Shown here: piece by piece, positions 15,874-24,324 of the stretch
Layout: each line of letters opens with the position of its first letter
Position numbering within the stretch: position 1 is the stretch's first letter
Program-made: the position numbers and the translations under genes
The notes under the pieces: generated by a model
What the model saw: the letters and a program-made list of their open reading frames with translations, nothing else
Told to the model about the DNA's origin: nothing
Databases searched by the model: none
DNA from: Anaerolineaceae bacterium
GTDB lineage: Bacteria > Chloroflexota > Anaerolineae > Anaerolineales > Anaerolineaceae
DNA length: 64,000 nucleotides
Assembly (NCBI GenBank): GCA_029975475.1
Contig: JARKPB010000010.1
Location: 124,001 to 188,000, forward strand
Direction of reading: 5' to 3'

Positions 15874-17328
15874 TTATTGCAACAGTTCTTCCAGGATTTG
15901 GCGCGCCAGGTTGGGATCTGCCTTGCCACGCATTTTGCGCATCACCTGGCCCACAAACCAGCCCATCAGCGTGAGCTTGCCGCCCTTATAAGAGGCGACC
16001 TCGGCCGGGCTTTCCGCCAGAACTTCCTCCACCACCGCGCGGATGGCGCTGTCATCGCTGACCAGCCCCAGCCCTTCGGCTTCCACAATCGCGGCGGGGG
16101 ATTTACCGCTTTCCTGCACTTTACCTAGCAGGGCCTTGCCGGTGGTGATGTTGATCTTACCGCTGTCAACCAGTTTCAGCAGCTCAGCCAGGTGAGCGGG
16201 GGTCAGCTTTAGGTCCTCGGCTTTCAGGCCGGCGTCGTTAAGCATGCGCAGGACATCATTCATCAGCCAGTTGGATACTTTCTTGGGGTCGCCGCCGTAA
16301 GCTTTAACCGCCGCTTCGTAATAATCACTCAGGCTGCGCTCAGCGGTGAGGATATCGGCATCGTATTCGGGCAGCCCGTACTGGGCGACAAAACGAGCCC
16401 GGCGTTCCAGCGGCAGTTCGGGCAGGTCCCGCAGGATGGCCTGTTTCCAGGCGTCATCCAGACGCACAGCCAGCAGGTCCGGCTCGCGGAAGTAGCGGTA
16501 ATCCGCCTCGGTCTCTTTGGAGCGCATCTTGCGCAGCACGCCGGCATCCTCATCCCATTCCAGCGTCCAGGCTTCGATTTTACGCCCGGCTTCGGTTTCG
16601 TGGATCTGGCGCGCAATCTCTTTCTCAATCGCTTCGCGAACCGCGTCAATCGAATTGACATTTTTAATTTCTGTCTTGGGGTTGAGCCCGGTTTCGCCTT
16701 TAAGGCGGATGGAAACGTTGGCGTCGCAGCGCAGATGCCCTTTTTCCATATCCGCTTCCGAGACCCCCAACCAGCGCAGCAGCTGGCGCAGCCGGATCAG
16801 ATACTGAGCGGCTTCGTCCGCGCTGCGCAGATCAGGCCCGGTAACCATTTCAATCAAGGGCACACCGCAGCGGTTGAAATCCACAAAACGCCGCCCGCCG
16901 GCATTTTTGGTCTTTCCGGCGTCCTCTTCCATATGAAGCTTGGTGATGCTTACCCGCCGGGTATAAGCCTGCTTATCCGCGGCGCTGGCGGCCGGGATGG
17001 GCAGATCCAGATAGCCGCCCTTGCCGATGGATTGATCAAATTGAGAGATTTGATACCCCTTGGGTAAATCAGGGTAAAAGTAATTTTTGCGGTCAAAATA
17101 GGAAACCGGGCGGATCTCAGCATGCATGGCGGCAGCCAACAAGACCGCTTTTTCTACCACGGCGCGGTTTAAGACCGGCAGCACCCCCGGCAGCCCGGTG
17201 CAGACCGGGCAGATATTGGTATTGGGCGGGTCGAACCAGGAGTCGGCTTTGCAGCCGCAAAAGATCTTGGTGGTGGTGTTGAGCTGGATGTGGGTTTCCA
17301 GGCCAATAACGGCTTCGTATTCGGGCAT
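15874..17328 (-). CDS. gatB: Asp-tRNA(Asn)/Glu-tRNA(Gln) amidotransferase subunit B
   Basis: Kinase/tRNA-binding subunit of the GatCAB amidotransferase, 484 aa. It opens with YEAVIGLETHIQLNT and shows the zinc cysteines CGC and CPVC, the LPKGYQISQFDQ motif, FNRCGVPLIEMVT, and the C-terminal YqeY-like tail (KMRGKADPNLARQIL). It phosphorylates the mischarged tRNA-bound Glu or Asp. An AAGGAT ribosome-binding site precedes the ATG. It is separated from gatA by a CAP-domain gene. Confidence 0.95.
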   Translation of the reverse strand: MPEYEAVIGLETHIQLNTTTKIFCGCKADSWFDPPNTNICPVCTGLPGVLPVLNRAVVEKAVLLAAAMHAEIRPVSYFDRKNYFYPDLPKGYQISQFDQSIGKGGYLDLPIPAASAADKQAYTRRVSITKLHMEEDAGKTKNAGGRRFVDFNRCGVPLIEMVTGPDLRSADEAAQYLIRLRQLLRWLGVSEADMEKGHLRCDANVSIRLKGETGLNPKTEIKNVNSIDAVREAIEKEIARQIHETEAGRKIEAWTLEWDEDAGVLRKMRSKETEADYRYFREPDLLAVRLDDAWKQAILRDLPELPLERRARFVAQYGLPEYDADILTAERSLSDYYEAAVKAYGGDPKKVSNWLMNDVLRMLNDAGLKAEDLKLTPAHLAELLKLVDSGKINITTGKALLGKVQESGKSPAAIVEAEGLGLVSDDSAIRAVVEEVLAESPAEVASYKGGKLTLMGWFVGQVMRKMRGKADPNLARQILEELLQ

Positions 17329-17355
17329 TGCGCGCGATCCTTTCCGTTCAGGGGA

Positions 17356-18015
17356 TCAATCTAAACCAAAATCAAGGGTGAAGTAGCCGCCGTACGGGCT
17401 GCCTTGCTGATATTCATAGCTGATGCCGATATCCTCAAACTTCGGGTTGAGGATGTTGGCGCGGTGGCCGGCGCTGTTCATCATCGCGTTGAAAGCCGCT
17501 TCGGGAGTGTGCGGCGGACCGGCGTAGATGTTCTCGCCGTAATATTTCCACTGGTATCCCTGCGCCAGCATGCGATCCTGCGGGCCGGAGCCGTCGCGCC
17601 CGGTGTGGCTGACATAACCGGTGCAGATCATCTCGCGGGTGTGCAGCCGCGCAGCGGTATCCAGACGGGAATCTTGCGCCAGAGCCGGCAGGCCGGCTTC
17701 AGCGCGGGCCTGGTTGACCAGTTCGAGCATGCGGGCGATATAGGCCTGGTCGCCGGTCGTCAGACAGTCGGGAAAAGCATCCGCAGGTGGTTGGGCGGGC
17801 GCCGGTAAGGTTGACTGCGCGGCTTCCCCTGGCGGCTCTCCGGAAACAGCCTCGGGCAGATGGACCGCCTGACCCAGCGTGATTTCAGCTTCGGTGGGGG
17901 CGGGACCTAACAGCTGGGGCATAGGCAGCGCGCCGGTCACCACGACCAGAGCTGCCAGGCCGGTTATCCCCAGCAGTAAAACCAGGATGATCAGAATCCG
18001 TTTCCAGACAGCCAT
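17356..18015 (-). CDS. Secreted CAP/SCP domain protein
   Basis: A 219-aa exported protein: an N-terminal transmembrane or signal segment (about 6-30), a Pro-rich linker, and a CAP (SCP/PR1) domain from about residue 85 with LELVNQARAEAGLPAL, HTREMICTGYVSHTG and MMNSAGHRANILNPKFEDIG. CAP proteins in bacteria are extracytoplasmic and of varied or unknown function. It lies between gatA and gatB; its ATG overlaps the gatA stop (TGATG), so it is translated from the same mRNA as the tRNA amidotransferase. Confidence 0.85.
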   Translation of the reverse strand: MAVWKRILIILVLLLGITGLAALVVVTGALPMPQLLGPAPTEAEITLGQAVHLPEAVSGEPPGEAAQSTLPAPAQPPADAFPDCLTTGDQAYIARMLELVNQARAEAGLPALAQDSRLDTAARLHTREMICTGYVSHTGRDGSGPQDRMLAQGYQWKYYGENIYAGPPHTPEAAFNAMMNSAGHRANILNPKFEDIGISYEYQQGSPYGGYFTLDFGLD

Positions 18016-19607
18016 CAGCGCTCCCTTAATACCAGGGGTTTCACCTGACGCCAGGCTTCGCCGGCGGTGCCAACCTCGAAGGCGCGGCCAATTCGCAGCA
18101 GCTCGGCTTCGCTGAAATCGGGGCCCAGCAGTTGAATGCCAACCGGCAGACCGTCCGCGGCGATACCGCCCGGCAGGGAAATCCCCGGCACGCCGGCATG
18201 ATTGGCCGGAACGGTGAGCTGATCGGCGTACTGCATTAAGACCGAGTCGCCGTAGACCGCATCCATTTCGAAGGCGGTCGTGGGGGTGGTCGGAGTCAGG
18301 AGCGCGTTCAGGCGGTATTTTCCCGAGGGATCAAACGCCCGGTCAAAATCATTCCGGATCATGGCGCGCACTTTCAGAGCGCGGTTGTAGTACTGTTCGC
18401 TGTACTGGGCCGCGCTGACGTACATCCCCATCAGGATGCGCAGTTTTGGCTGCGGTCCAAATCCCTCGGCGCGGGTTTTTCGATAGAGGTCGCGCAAATC
18501 AGCCGGCTTGCGGCGGGTGCGGTAGCCGTATTTGACCCCATCGTAGCGGTGCAGGTTGCTGGCGGCTTCCACCCGGCTGATAACAAAGTAAGCCGGGATG
18601 CCATAACGCGTGGCTGGCATGGGAACATCTTCGATAATCTCCGCGCCCATTCCGGCCAGCACTTCCGCAGCGTGCAGCACGGCAGCGCGCATCTCTTCCG
18701 GCAGCGCTTGCTGGCGGATTTCGCCGGTTTGCGGGTCGGGGAAGGTGAGCTGGAAATAGTCCGGCGACAGGCCAATCCGCATGCCCTTGACGCCTTTTTC
18801 CAGTTCGGCGAGATAATCCGGCACCGGCACAGCGGCCGAGGTGGCATCCCGTGGGTCTGGGCCAGCGATGGCCTGCAGCATCAGCGCGGCATCGGCGCTG
18901 CTGCGCGCCAGCGGACCGGGACAGTCCAGAGAGGAAGCAAAGGCGATCAGCCCGTAGCGGCTGACCCGCCCGTACGTGGGCTTCATTCCGACCACGCCGC
19001 AAAATGCGGCCGGCTGGCGGATGGAACCGGCTGTATCCGTGCCCAGTGAGAGCGGGGCTTCGCCGGCCGCCACACTGGCAGCGCTGCCGCCGGATGAACC
19101 GCCCGGCACGCGCTCTGGATTCCAGGGATTGCGCGGAGCAGGTTGAAAAGCGGAGGATTCGTTCGAAGACCCGTAGGTAAATTCATCCAGATTGACCTTG
19201 CCGATCATCACCGCGCCGGCGGCTTCCATCCGTTCTACCGGGGTGGCAGTGTAAGGCGCAGTGAAACTGGCCAATATGCGCGAAGCCGCCGTGGAGGGCG
19301 TCCCTTTGACGCAAAAAATGTCCTTGACCGTTACCGGAATGCCGGCCAGCGGCCCGGGATCTTCCCCAGCGGCCAACCTGCGGTCAACGGCTTCCGCCTG
19401 CGCGCGGGCGCGGGCATCTGTGCGGGTAATCAGGGCGTGGACTTTTCGGCGGTCTTCATCCGTCAGCGGGGCGCTATCCAGCGTCCCCGGGCGGCCGTCA
19501 ACCGCGTCAATGCGGCGCAGGTGAGCATCCAGCACTTCCACAGCGGATACTTCCTTGCGGCGCAGGAGATTTCGCAATTCCAGCGCAGAAAGATCGCAAA
19601 GTTCCAT
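18015..19607 (-). CDS. gatA: Asp-tRNA(Asn)/Glu-tRNA(Gln) amidotransferase subunit A
   Basis: Glutaminase subunit that supplies ammonia for tRNA-dependent amidation, 530 aa (long for GatA, usually about 485). The amidase-signature triad is visible: K95 in VTVKDIF, cis-Ser S171 in GGSSGGSAAS and nucleophile S195 in DTAGSIRQP. Extra length lies in the N-terminal region and in the middle (about 310-420). It follows gatC after 3 bp. Confidence 0.93.
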   Translation of the reverse strand: MELCDLSALELRNLLRRKEVSAVEVLDAHLRRIDAVDGRPGTLDSAPLTDEDRRKVHALITRTDARARAQAEAVDRRLAAGEDPGPLAGIPVTVKDIFCVKGTPSTAASRILASFTAPYTATPVERMEAAGAVMIGKVNLDEFTYGSSNESSAFQPAPRNPWNPERVPGGSSGGSAASVAAGEAPLSLGTDTAGSIRQPAAFCGVVGMKPTYGRVSRYGLIAFASSLDCPGPLARSSADAALMLQAIAGPDPRDATSAAVPVPDYLAELEKGVKGMRIGLSPDYFQLTFPDPQTGEIRQQALPEEMRAAVLHAAEVLAGMGAEIIEDVPMPATRYGIPAYFVISRVEAASNLHRYDGVKYGYRTRRKPADLRDLYRKTRAEGFGPQPKLRILMGMYVSAAQYSEQYYNRALKVRAMIRNDFDRAFDPSGKYRLNALLTPTTPTTAFEMDAVYGDSVLMQYADQLTVPANHAGVPGISLPGGIAADGLPVGIQLLGPDFSEAELLRIGRAFEVGTAGEAWRQVKPLVLRER

Positions 19608-19610
19608 GGG

Positions 19611-19931
19611 CTATTCCAATGTAGTGTGAGGGATATCCGGCACGACAACCAGGCGCTCTTCCACTTCTGGCACCTGTCCCAAAATCTCTTCAGGGGCAGG
19701 ATATGGCTGCCAGACATCAGCCCGCGGCGGCTGGCTGATTTGGGGGGAGAAACGCACCCCGTGCAGAGTAATTTCCGCTTCAGCATCCAGCGGAATCGCC
19801 TCCAGCTCGCGGATGGCTTTCAATTGATTGTTTAATTGCCTGCGGATGTATTCAGCTTCTTTTTCATCCAGTTCCAGGGCGGCCAGAGCCACCAGGTGGT
19901 TAAAAATGTCAGGGGTAATCGGATCGGTCAT
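19611..19931 (-). CDS. gatC: Asp-tRNA(Asn)/Glu-tRNA(Gln) amidotransferase subunit C
   Basis: Small scaffold subunit that wraps GatA and GatB, 106 aa. The family pattern is present: VALAALELDEKEAEYI, then LNNQLKAIRELEAIPLD and the C-terminal region with ADVWQPYP. First gene of the gatC-gatA-CAP-gatB run. The Shine-Dalgarno sequence is weak. Confidence 0.9.
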   Translation of the reverse strand: MTDPITPDIFNHLVALAALELDEKEAEYIRRQLNNQLKAIRELEAIPLDAEAEITLHGVRFSPQISQPPRADVWQPYPAPEEILGQVPEVEERLVVVPDIPHTTLE

Positions 19932-19949
19932 CAGGAAAGGCAGCCTCTT

Positions 19950-20375
19950 TTATTCCGGGGTTGGACTGGGTACGGTCGTCGAAGTGTTGGTCGGTTTCGG
20001 CGTGTTGGTCGGTTTTGGTGTATTGGTAATGGTCGGCGTATTGGTTACGGTCGGTGTGTTGGTCGGGGTGGCGGTTGAAGTGGGCGTCGGTGTGAACGTG
20101 TTTAAGACCACGCCGGTCGCGGTAGGCGGCAGTGTGGATGAGGGTTTAAGGGTCGGCGCGTTGATCCCGCTGCCGCCGGTGGGGGTCCAGGTAGGCGGCA
20201 ACAGAAAAGGCGTATTGGTATGGGTCGGCAGCACAACGGTACCAGGCAGAGTGGGAGCCCGCAGCGGGTTGAGGCTGGAATCCGGGTTGAGCAGGATTTG
20301 CAGAAAGATCACGCCGATCACCAGCGTTGCCAGAAGCAGGAGTATCGCCAGCACATCCCATGTAGACAGTTTCAT
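19950..20375 (-). CDS. Single-pass membrane protein with Thr/Pro/Asn repeat tail
   Basis: A 141-aa protein with one transmembrane segment near the N-terminus (about 7-28) and an extracytoplasmic tail made of TNTPT-type hexapeptide repeats. GGGAGG precedes the chosen ATG, and a consensus promoter lies at 20422-20449. The tail probably acts as a flexible wall-spanning spacer. There is no catalytic domain, so the function is unknown. It ends 18 bp before gatC. Confidence 0.7.
   Translation of the reverse strand: MKLSTWDVLAILLLLATLVIGVIFLQILLNPDSSLNPLRAPTLPGTVVLPTHTNTPFLLPPTWTPTGGSGINAPTLKPSSTLPPTATGVVLNTFTPTPTSTATPTNTPTVTNTPTITNTPKPTNTPKPTNTSTTVPSPTPE
19984..20073. repeat. Five 18-bp tandem repeats coding NTPT-type hexapeptides
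   Basis: Five consecutive 18-bp units starting GTGTTGGT or GTATTGGT (plus strand) encode six-residue repeats in the minus-strand protein. The first two units differ at two positions; the others are more diverged. Confidence 0.8.
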
Positions 20376-20421
20376 GGTACCTCCCTCCCATGCTGCGCTT
20401 CCATTCAGAAGCATTTCAGTC

Positions 20422-20449
20422 AGTATATCCGACTTTTGGCTTGTGTCAA
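20422..20449 (-). promoter_or_regulatory. Sigma-70 type promoter of the Thr/Pro-repeat protein
   Basis: On the minus strand TTGACA (20449-20444) and TATACT (20427-20422) are 16 bp apart, about 46 bp before the ATG, which has its own GGGAGG ribosome-binding site. Confidence 0.65.
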
Positions 20450-20513
20450 GAACGGCGGTACAGGGCTAAAAATCAGTGAAAAGGGTATAGCAAGATTATT
20501 CAAACTGACAACA

Positions 20514-20603
20514 TTATACAAAAACGCTATATAAAGTTGATTATCTTTATACATAACCTTATACTTGAATTGTAGAACGTTATCCAAAACCTTACAGGTA
20601 TAA
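20514..20603 (+). promoter_or_regulatory. AT-rich control region with TTATAC repeats before the fasciclin gene
   Basis: TTATAC occurs at 20514, 20547 and 20559 (12 bp apart for the last two) and inverted as GTATAA at 20598. The 12-mer CTTTATACATAA (20545-20556) and the 10-mer AACCTTATAC (20555-20564) both recur before the heliorhodopsin gene (the 12-mer inverted). It probably holds the promoter and a regulator site. Confidence 0.45.
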
Positions 20604-20619
20604 CCAAAGGAGATAAGAG

Positions 20620-21558
20620 ATGAAACTTTTCCGTTTTGTGAGTGTCTTGCTGCTGGTCGCAATCGCCGCGGCTGCCTGCGCCCCAGCCGCACCGGCTACC
20701 GAGGCGCCCAAGCCTACCGAGATGCCAACCGAAGCCCCGGCCATGACCGAGGAGCCGAAGACCATCGTTGATATCGCTGTGGCTGACGGCCGCTTCAAGA
20801 CCCTGGTGACAGCCCTGGAAGCCGCTGACCTGGTGGATGTGCTCAAAGGGGAAGGTCCCTTCACGGTCTTTGCCCCTACGGACGATGCCTTCGCCAAGAT
20901 TCCGGCCGAGACCCTGAACGCGCTGCTGGCTGATAAAGCTGCGCTTTCCGAGATTTTGCTCTACCATGTGGTCCCGGGTGATGTGAAGGCCGCGGATGTG
21001 GTCAAGCTCAATGAAGCTGAAACCGCCGCAGGTAAGAAAGTCATGATCAAAGTGGAAGGCGATAAAGTTTTCGTCAACGATGCCCAGGTGATCATCACCG
21101 ATATCGCTGCCTCAAACGGCACCATCCATGTGATTGACACCGTCTTAATCCCGATGAAGGATATTGTCGAGACGGCTGTTGCCGACGGGCGCTTCAAGAC
21201 CCTGGTTACCGCGCTGGAAGCCGCTGACCTGGTCCAGACCCTGAAAGGGGAAGGCCCCTTCACCGTCTTCGCGCCCACGGATGATGCCTTCGCCAAACTG
21301 CCCGCCGGCACGATTGAAAAATTGCTGGGCGACATCCCGACCCTGAAGAATATTCTGCTCTACCACGTGGTAGCTGGCAATGTCCTGGCTGAGGATGTGG
21401 TCAAGCTGAGCGAAGCTGAAACGGCTCTCGGGCAAAAAGTTGCCATCAAGGTTGTGGACGGCAAGGTCTTTATCAACGACGCGCAGGTGGTCATCACCGA
21501 CATTAAGACCGCTAACGGCACGATCCACGTGATTGACACGGTATTGCTGCCCAAATAA
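20620..21558 (+). CDS. Lipoprotein with two fasciclin (FAS1) domains
   Basis: A 312-aa surface lipoprotein: signal peptide with lipobox Cys20 (IAAAAC), a Pro/Thr/Glu linker to about residue 46, and two FAS1 domains (about 47-178 and 180-312). Each carries [28 protein letters not shown] and ILLYHVV. The repeats are nearly identical, with a 133-codon period, so the duplication is recent or homogenised. FAS1 domains mediate adhesion. AAAGGAG precedes the ATG and a strong terminator follows, so the gene is monocistronic. Confidence 0.9.
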   Translation: MKLFRFVSVLLLVAIAAAACAPAAPATEAPKPTEMPTEAPAMTEEPKTIVDIAVADGRFKTLVTALEAADLVDVLKGEGPFTVFAPTDDAFAKIPAETLNALLADKAALSEILLYHVVPGDVKAADVVKLNEAETAAGKKVMIKVEGDKVFVNDAQVIITDIAASNGTIHVIDTVLIPMKDIVETAVADGRFKTLVTALEAADLVQTLKGEGPFTVFAPTDDAFAKLPAGTIEKLLGDIPTLKNILLYHVVAGNVLAEDVVKLSEAETALGQKVAIKVVDGKVFINDAQVVITDIKTANGTIHVIDTVLLPK

Positions 21559-21575
21559 TCGATTTGCCAGGAATC

Positions 21576-21613
21576 AATAATCCCCGGAATTCGCTCTCCG
21601 GGGATTATTTTTT
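21576..21613 (+). terminator. Rho-independent terminator of the fasciclin gene
   Basis: A 13-bp stem (AATAATCCCCGGA / TCCGGGGATTATT) with an 8-nt loop followed by a T-run. Confidence 0.9.
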
Positions 21614-21630
21614 CATTTTTCAAACTGCGT

Positions 21631-21876
21631 CTAAAGGGAAACCGGTTCGCCGGCGACCATCCCTTCCAGCAAAATTTCCAGCGCAATGGTATGGCTGCAG
21701 CGTCCGCGCGTTTGAAAGAAAGTGCAGTCGCAGTTCCACTCGCCGGCTTTATAGGTAACCGTGTGAGCGTTGTTCTCCCCCTTCATCGTTACCGAGAAGT
21801 CGTTAAACAGAAAACGGCTGCGTTCCTGGGCATAGCGTTTGGCTTTTTCAATCTTACCGATCATGCCGTAATCCAT
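21631..21876 (-). CDS. Small SWIM zinc-finger protein
   Basis: An 81-aa protein with a SWIM motif: CDC, then CSH at the CxCx(n)CxH spacing, in WNCDCTFFQTRGRCSHTIAL. SWIM domains bind DNA or proteins. The upstream open frame is ignored because ATG 21876 (MDYGMIGK) has a better context (AGGAGC before it). It stands alone and its role is unknown. Confidence 0.7.
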   Translation of the reverse strand: MDYGMIGKIEKAKRYAQERSRFLFNDFSVTMKGENNAHTVTYKAGEWNCDCTFFQTRGRCSHTIALEILLEGMVAGEPVSL

Positions 21877-21976
21877 GGCTGCTCCTTTTCGTGCAAAGAT
21901 AAAAAAAACAGACACGCACAATACCACGTGTCTGTTAGCTCACCTCTGAAATGTGGTTAAAAACTCGCATGGCGGT

Positions 21977-22483
21977 TCACCGATTCACTTTCGTTCCATC
22001 ATAATATACCGAGTCAGCGGGAATGTCAATCTGTTTTTCCAACACCAGGGCATCTTCGCCCCCGGCGTAATACCGCGGCCAGAGATCCACCCGGTAATAC
22101 CCGAACTTCCGGTATAACCGAATGGCTTCTTCATTGCTGACGCGCACCGAAAGGCGCATGCGCGGCAGGCCAGCCCTGGCTTCACAGGCGCGCAGCAGGG
22201 CAGAAGCGACCCCCATGCGGCGGTAGGCCGCGCTGACCCCGATGGTGGCCACCCAGACCACCCCTTCCTGCGGATCGCGGTGGCAGGCGGCGAAGCCGAT
22301 CATCTGACCATCCGGCCGCACCGCTTTCAGGCGGATGACCCCGGGGATGGTCAACGCGCCAATTAAGTCAATCAGCGGCCAGGCGTCTGCGCCGAAACAT
22401 TCCTGCTCCAGCTGGCGCAGCGGGCCCAGGTCGCGCAACCCGGCGGTTTGAATTTCAAAAGATTGGGAGGAATTGTGGTTCAA
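21977..22483 (-). CDS. RimI-like GNAT acetyltransferase
   Basis: A 168-aa GNAT protein similar to ribosomal-protein-alanine N-acetyltransferases: LRQLEQECFGADAWP, the acetyl-CoA loop VSAAYRRMGVASALL, and LSVRVSNEEAIRLYRKFGY. RimI-type activity is plausible, but many paralogues exist. It lies downstream of the stomatin gene on the same strand. Confidence 0.75.
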   Translation of the reverse strand: MNHNSSQSFEIQTAGLRDLGPLRQLEQECFGADAWPLIDLIGALTIPGVIRLKAVRPDGQMIGFAACHRDPQEGVVWVATIGVSAAYRRMGVASALLRACEARAGLPRMRLSVRVSNEEAIRLYRKFGYYRVDLWPRYYAGGEDALVLEKQIDIPADSVYYDGTKVNR

Positions 22484-22540
22484 GCGTTCCTGCCAAAAGC
22501 GGGGGCAGATCCATTCTGCCCCCGCTCACCAAGCAGCGAT

Positions 22541-23443
22541 TTATTTGCGATCTTTGACGAAATTGCTCAACAGGCTGGTGAACTCCATCGGGAAAATATA
22601 TTTCGTAGACGGGTTGGAAGCCATATTCTTGAGCGTATCAAAGTACTGCAGCGTCACCGTGTTGACATCCAGCGTTCGGGCGACTTCGGTGATTTTTTCC
22701 AGCGCGCGGGCGTAACCTTCGGCGCGCAGCAGCTGCGCCTGCTTTTCACCCTCAGCCTTCAAAATAGCGGCCTGCTTCTCCCCTTCAGCCTTCAAAATCG
22801 CCGATTGTTTCTCGCCTTCAGCCACATTAATGGCCGCTTCGCGGGTGCCGGTGGATTCGGTCACCACGGCGCGGCGGTTGCGTTCCGCGGATAACTGGCG
22901 GTTCATGGCATCCTGAACATCCCGCGGCGGGATGATTTCGCGGATTTCAACATTGGTCACCTTGACGCCCCAGCGCTCGGTTACTTCATCCAGGCGAGCG
23001 CGCAGCGAGTTATTAATCTGCTCGCGTTCAGAGAGGACGCCGTCCAGCATGATGCCGCCAATCACCGAGCGCAGTGTGGTGGTGGCAATACCCTGGGCAG
23101 CCAGTTCAAAATTGCCCACCTGCAAAACAGACTGCACCGGGTCAAAAACTTTGTAGTACCACAGAAAGTCGATCGATATCGGCGCGTTGTCTTTGGTGAT
23201 CGAGGTTTGGGCCGGAATTTCGCGCACCTGTTCGCGCAGATCGACCCGGTTGGCCGTATCTACAAACGGGATCAGCAAGACCAGACCGGGGCCGCGCGAG
23301 CCGATGCAGCGGCCGAGGCGGAAAACCACCAGGCGCTGATACTCCGGGATGATGCGGATGGCCAGCGACAGGAAAATGATGACCAGGAATCCGATCCCAC
23401 CGATCAGAAGCCAGGTTTCTACGGTTGAAACAAATTGGTCCAT
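22541..23443 (-). CDS. Stomatin/slipin-type SPFH protein
   Basis: A 300-aa membrane scaffold protein: one N-terminal transmembrane segment (about 10-31), an SPFH/band-7 domain (RIIPEYQRLVVFRLGR, then GPGLVLLIPFVD and REIIPPRDVQDAM), and a coiled-coil tail containing AILKAEGEKQA repeats of 11 residues. Such proteins organise membrane microdomains and pair with NfeD. The NfeD gene lies directly upstream, forming the usual two-gene unit. The start at 23443 precedes the membrane segment directly. Confidence 0.9.
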   Translation of the reverse strand: MDQFVSTVETWLLIGGIGFLVIIFLSLAIRIIPEYQRLVVFRLGRCIGSRGPGLVLLIPFVDTANRVDLREQVREIPAQTSITKDNAPISIDFLWYYKVFDPVQSVLQVGNFELAAQGIATTTLRSVIGGIMLDGVLSEREQINNSLRARLDEVTERWGVKVTNVEIREIIPPRDVQDAMNRQLSAERNRRAVVTESTGTREAAINVAEGEKQSAILKAEGEKQAAILKAEGEKQAQLLRAEGYARALEKITEVARTLDVNTVTLQYFDTLKNMASNPSTKYIFPMEFTSLLSNFVKDRK

Positions 23444-23497
23444 GGGTACTCCTCCAGTGCTTGAGTGGGACAATCCAGCCCGTCCCGGGCTGGCGGG

Positions 23498-24100
23498 TTA
23501 TTCAGCAGGGGGAACTTCTTCCACCAGCAGGGTTAACCCTTCACGTTTAAGGACACGAACGGCAGCGCCGGCGCGGATGAGCTTCTTGCTGCGCGCGCTC
23601 CATTCTTCTCCGGCGACATACACGCTGCCTTCGTTGCTGATATCCGTGCGGGCTTCTCCGATCTGACCGCGCAGGGCATCGTAATCCACATGCGGGCGCA
23701 GGCGCAGCGCTTCGATTCCCTTGCGGCCCACAACCCACAACAACCCGCCGGCTGCCAGCGATGCCGCTGCCGCGGCAAACGGATTGATCGCCGGGCCGTT
23801 CTCACCGCCGATTAAAAAGATTGAACCGACCGTCAGAATCGCAACAGCCAGGAGAAAGAAGGCCGGTGATTTTTTGCGGCGGCGGATCCCCAGCCAGAAC
23901 GGCACCACGCTCACCAGAATCACCGCCAGCGCCCAAAGGTTGAGCGGTTGATTGGCCAGCCCGACACCGGCGATGACCAGCATGATCAAGCCGGCTACTT
24001 CGAGCAGCCCTGTACCGGGTGTAATCATCGCCAGCAGAGCGATCACAAACCCGATCATAAATAACAGATAGGCAATGTTTGGGTCAAAGAAAAAGGTCAT
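23498..24100 (-). CDS. NfeD-like membrane protein
   Basis: A 200-aa short-form NfeD: four hydrophobic segments (about 10-120) and a C-terminal OB-fold (LRGQIGEARTDISNEGSVYV, then RAGAAVRVLKREGLTLLVE). It lacks the ClpP-like protease domain of long NfeD proteins. It is the partner of the downstream slipin gene, with which it probably forms a membrane complex. Confidence 0.88.
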   Translation of the reverse strand: MTFFFDPNIAYLLFMIGFVIALLAMITPGTGLLEVAGLIMLVIAGVGLANQPLNLWALAVILVSVVPFWLGIRRRKKSPAFFLLAVAILTVGSIFLIGGENGPAINPFAAAAASLAAGGLLWVVGRKGIEALRLRPHVDYDALRGQIGEARTDISNEGSVYVAGEEWSARSKKLIRAGAAVRVLKREGLTLLVEEVPPAE

Positions 24101-24158
24101 GATTGTCTCGCCGCACCCGGGATGGTCTGAGCCGGAAGGGCGAATCACCTCAAATTAA

Positions 24159-24186
24159 ATTATACCCGTTTCAGACCGGCGGGCAA
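24159..24186 (-). promoter_or_regulatory. Promoter of the NfeD-slipin operon
   Basis: On the minus strand TTGCCC (24186-24181) and a perfect TATAAT (24164-24159) are 16 bp apart, about 60 bp before the NfeD ATG. Confidence 0.55.
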
Positions 24187-24279
24187 CCGGACGCACAACC
24201 TATCCGGCTTAAGCGGAGCGCGCAGGTGGTCCGGCGGACAATTTTTAATCCTGTCTGACAAACTTCCGCCCGGATGGGA

Positions 24280-24285
24280 TATAAT
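24280..24285 (+). promoter_or_regulatory. -10 box (TATAAT) of the trans-sulfuration gene
   Basis: A perfect TATAAT lies 39 nt before the ATG. CTGACA at 24255-24260 is a possible -35 with a long 19-bp spacer. The gene has its own AGGAG ribosome-binding site. I see no SAM riboswitch motif. Confidence 0.5.
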
Positions 24286-24324
24286 ACTGTTTCGCAGGGC
24301 AGGCTATATTCTCAGGAGATCCAA

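Noticed and set aside
19984-20073. CRISPR-like direct repeats
   Set aside because: Units are 18 bp, have no spacers, and are codon-phased hexapeptide repeats within a coding region.
24165-24324. SAM riboswitch before the trans-sulfuration gene
   Set aside because: None of the conserved SAM riboswitch cores were seen and only a short leader separates the -10 box from the ribosome-binding site.
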